Notes under the pieces: model-generated | What the model was told of the DNA's origin: nothing | What the model saw: the letters and a program-made list of their open reading frames with translations, nothing else | Databases searched by the model: none | NCBI GenBank assembly: GCA_017514665.1 | Contig: JAFWIX010000008.1 | Span: forward strand, 78,830 to 142,829 | Source: Candidatus Saccharimonadota bacterium | Lineage (GTDB): Bacteria > Patescibacteriota > Saccharimonadia > Saccharimonadales > Saccharimonadaceae | Reading direction: 5' to 3' | Length of the DNA: 64,000 nucleotides | Shown: piece by piece, positions 62,542-64,000 of the stretch | Layout of the letters: each line of letters opens with the position of its first letter | Numbering within the stretch: position 1 is the first letter of the stretch | Made by a program: the position numbers and the translations under genes

Positions 62542-62563
62542 GACCCCTACTCGGGGTCTTTTT
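62542..62563 (+). terminator. intrinsic terminator
   Basis: GACCCC/GGGGTC with loop TACTC, followed by seven T. Confidence 0.92.
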
Positions 62564-62739
62564 TATAGCTTTTCATGGCTGGGCAAAATTAAGCAGGCTT
62601 TAACCATCTACAAGGAAGACATCCGCCAACGACTAGAGGACTATGACCCAGAATCTAAATAAGTATGTCATAAATGCCGTTTTGTCCGTTTTGCCGTTTA
62701 CCATATTACGGGGACTAAGTGGGGGATAATTAATTTACT
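62564..62739 (+). other. gene-poor stretch with a short open tail
   Basis: No complete gene is seen. From about 62578 a frame without a start codon reads SWLGKIKQALTIYKEDI and then RQRLEDYDPESK to a stop at 62662; it may be the leftover end of a lost gene. The rest is T-rich and shows only a possible -10 (GATAAT at 62725-62730) for the next small gene. Confidence 0.4.
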
Positions 62740-62844
62740 ATGACGAATATAGAATGCGAGCTGTGTGAAATTGATGGCGAAATAGAGCTTTGCGACGGAA
62801 CGATTGTAGAGCTAACTCCTGATATGCTACCGAGCCTCGTCTAA
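62740..62844 (+). CDS. possible 34-aa protein with CxxC
   Basis: ATG at 62740 opens 34 codons reading MTNIECELCEIDGEIE and then LCDGTIVELTPDMLPSLV. It is acidic, with CELC and one more cysteine, and no Shine-Dalgarno; GATAAT lies 9 bases upstream, so a leaderless message is possible. It may be real or chance; no relative is recognised. Confidence 0.4.
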   Translation: MTNIECELCEIDGEIELCDGTIVELTPDMLPSLV

Positions 62845-62878
62845 CAATCAAAATTACCAATAGAACAAAAATTAGTTT

Positions 62879-63154
62879 ATGAAAAAACTAGTTTTAATGA
62901 AATATTTAGATAAGAAAGGCATACCTCGATATCGCTCGATGCCGAAAATAGATATGCCAGACAACGAGGTCGACAATCGCATAAACCTTATGGAAGTTGA
63001 GGCTGACGAAATGCTCTATACTGGTGAAATGAAAGAGTTACTCTGGATTAAGAGCCTAAACGAAGAAGAACACAAACAGTTAATGAAAGACGAGTCTGAG
63101 GCTAGGATTAAAAAGCTCGAAGAACTTGATGAGGTTTGGGCAAAAGCCAAGTAG
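62879..63154 (+). CDS. small charged protein, 91 aa
   Basis: Not recognised. A soluble, Glu/Lys-rich helical protein (GEMKELLWIKSLNEEEHKQ, then a basic-acidic coiled C-terminus). There is no obvious promoter or ribosome site right before the ATG. A hairpin terminator follows. Its place in the accessory end next to a truncated restriction gene suggests cargo of a mobile region. Confidence 0.5.
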   Translation: MKKLVLMKYLDKKGIPRYRSMPKIDMPDNEVDNRINLMEVEADEMLYTGEMKELLWIKSLNEEEHKQLMKDESEARIKKLEELDEVWAKAK

Positions 63155-63182
63155 GTAGCCATTTTTTAAGCACAAGAAAATA

Positions 63183-63202
63183 ACCAGTCCTGACGGGCTG
63201 GT
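63183..63202 (+). terminator. terminator-like hairpin
   Basis: ACCAGTCC/GGGCTGGT with loop TGAC and a weak T stretch. Confidence 0.7.
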
Positions 63203-63228
63203 GTTTAGTATTCTACTCTTGCGTTAGG

Positions 63229-63257
63229 TTGATTTTCATGTTGTTATATGCTACAAT
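63229..63257 (+). promoter_or_regulatory. promoter of the restriction-enzyme-like gene
   Basis: TTGATT (63229-63234), 17 bases, TACAAT (63252-63257) with TGC in front; the ATG follows 10 bases later. Confidence 0.75.
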
Positions 63258-63267
63258 AGTAGACACT

Positions 63268-63873
63268 ATGGCATCAAAAAATTGGCATCCAAATTTTATT
63301 AAATATACGGAGTTTATAGCAGCACACCCGAATTATAAGGGCTTACCTATCGAGCGTGGTTTAGATGGCTCATTAAACTGGGTAGTTGCCAATAAGACTT
63401 CCACAATTAGGCAGGGTCGCATTAAATGGTGCGAAAACAAGGCAAGAGAGCTTGGGTTTAAAATTGAACCAGGCGTATATGCAAAAGTCATGCGTAAGAT
63501 TCACCCAACGGGCGAAAAAGTTTGCCAGGTTTGTGGAAAGAAGATGTCCATTTTCTATCACTATCCTACCGTTCACCTCATCAATAAACTCGAGAAGAAA
63601 TTTGGCATTAGATTTTCTAATACTACACACATAAGCGAGATATGGGACGAGTTGCTAGATTCTGGAAACAAAGAATCAGACTTGACTGAGTTTTTCTTAG
63701 GCTGTGCCGGAGTCGACAAAACTCTCTCTGGTAAAACAGATAAGAAAAGCGTTATTGAAACACTAGAAGACATCAGCAGAAACTCTGGTAAGGCGATATT
63801 AAGTCCAGGTGCAATGTCTAACTTTCCAGACCGTTTTGATGGTTTTCATACATACAACCTTCCGATTAAATAA
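63268..63873 (+). CDS. truncated type II restriction endonuclease-like protein (Alw26I/Eco31I/Esp3I type)
   Basis: A 201-aa protein whose N-terminus (NWHPNFIKYTEFIAAHPNYK, then GLP, DGSLNWV) and HPTGEKVCQVCGKKMSI match, from memory, the family of type IIS enzymes related to Alw26I and Eco31I. The late stretch SNFPDRFDGFHTYN is the beginning of a longer catalytic region in such proteins, but here the frame stops seven residues later. So the protein is probably a broken or short form. No methyltransferase is visible in the window. Promoter and start (ATG at 63268, not the upstream one) are clear. Confidence 0.6.
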   Translation: MASKNWHPNFIKYTEFIAAHPNYKGLPIERGLDGSLNWVVANKTSTIRQGRIKWCENKARELGFKIEPGVYAKVMRKIHPTGEKVCQVCGKKMSIFYHYPTVHLINKLEKKFGIRFSNTTHISEIWDELLDSGNKESDLTEFFLGCAGVDKTLSGKTDKKSVIETLEDISRNSGKAILSPGAMSNFPDRFDGFHTYNLPIK

Positions 63874-63903
63874 CAAATTACAATATGGAAGTGAGATGAG
63901 TTA

Positions 63904-64000
63904 ATGAATATTCACTTTGGATTTTCATATATAGGTTTAATATTTTTACTAATGTTGATGTTACCAAATATTATATGGAGTAAAAATAAGCCTAAAGGCT
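63904..64000 (+). CDS. N-terminus of a small membrane protein (cut by window edge)
   Basis: An open frame of 32 codons reading MNIHFGFSYIGLIFLLML and then MLPNIIWSKNKPKG runs off the window. It has one membrane helix and resembles, from memory, the start of a membrane protein family common in Firmicutes, which would fit transfer into this accessory end. It follows the truncated restriction gene by 30 bases. Confidence 0.55.
   Translation, partial: MNIHFGFSYIGLIFLLMLMLPNIIWSKNKPKG

Overview
The window looks like a chromosomal segment of a Patescibacteria (CPR) bacterium, most likely Candidatus Saccharibacteria (TM7). The reasons are compact, overlapping genes, a housekeeping set mixed with lineage-type membrane and surface proteins, almost no biosynthesis genes, and a secreted cutinase-type enzyme that would suit an epibiont of Actinobacteria. 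TGA ends several clear genes (nusG, the 16062 membrane protein, the cysteine desulfurase), so the standard bacterial code applies and SR1/Gracilibacteria are unlikely. These are inferences from the sequence alone; no search was run.

Layout. 1-6.2 kb: the 3' end of rpsI, a deoxycytidylate deaminase, tRNA-Ala, tRNA-Thr and tRNA-Gly, a type IV pilin-like gene, a Ca2+/cation antiporter and three orphan genes with strong promoters and Shine-Dalgarno sites. 6.2-16 kb: lemA-htpX-membrane protein-ligA, eno, an ftsA-type ATPase, rluB and a PAS histidine kinase/receiver pair. 16-26.6 kb: a membrane protein, a RuvX-MltG fusion, a LysM-CHAP protein, obgE, a strong structured small RNA, trmD-recG-unknown-rsmD and a surface protein. 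26.7-35 kb: tRNA-Leu, an FAD oxidase, tig, secE-nusG-rplK-rplA and rplJ-rplL with an L10 leader. 35-46 kb: dnaX-dnaB, ybaB-recR, rmuC, a DHH phosphoesterase, a hydrolase, cysS and ung. 46-53 kb: a two-component system next to a decayed ABC transporter, an AI-2E permease-type protein, a cutinase-VWA-PKD secreted protein and a large membrane protein. 53-64 kb: nrdDG under NrdR boxes, a cysteine desulfurase and IscU, a metal ABC transporter, PEGA- and VirB2-like envelope proteins, and a low-GC accessory end with a truncated type IIS-like restriction enzyme.

How it is run. Two expression styles coexist. Many genes have an (extended) -10 box TGnTATAAT ending exactly 6 nt before the start codon, with no Shine-Dalgarno, which implies leaderless mRNAs; at least ten starts fit this with the same spacing. 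Others, especially orphan genes, have TTGACA-17-TATAAT promoters, leaders, GGAGG sites and their own terminators. Two genes begin just after a tRNA 3' end.

The most unusual feature is a set of foldback elements of about 97-119 bp. Each has locus-specific inverted arms and a GC-rich core. Core pieces recur between elements: CCCGT-N4-ACGGG in three, a 12-mer in two and a 13-mer in two. They sit inside coding sequences (membrane protein 7667, obgE, cysS) or form the 3' end of genes (rluB, rmuC, the 26116 protein), much as Rickettsia palindromic elements do, and may be an undescribed mobile or template-switch repeat family. Other notable points are loss of the zinc-binding cysteines from LigA, DnaX and RecR, a tRNA-Gly whose G19-C56 pair is replaced by U19-A56, and an orphan RNA of about 150 nt before trmD.
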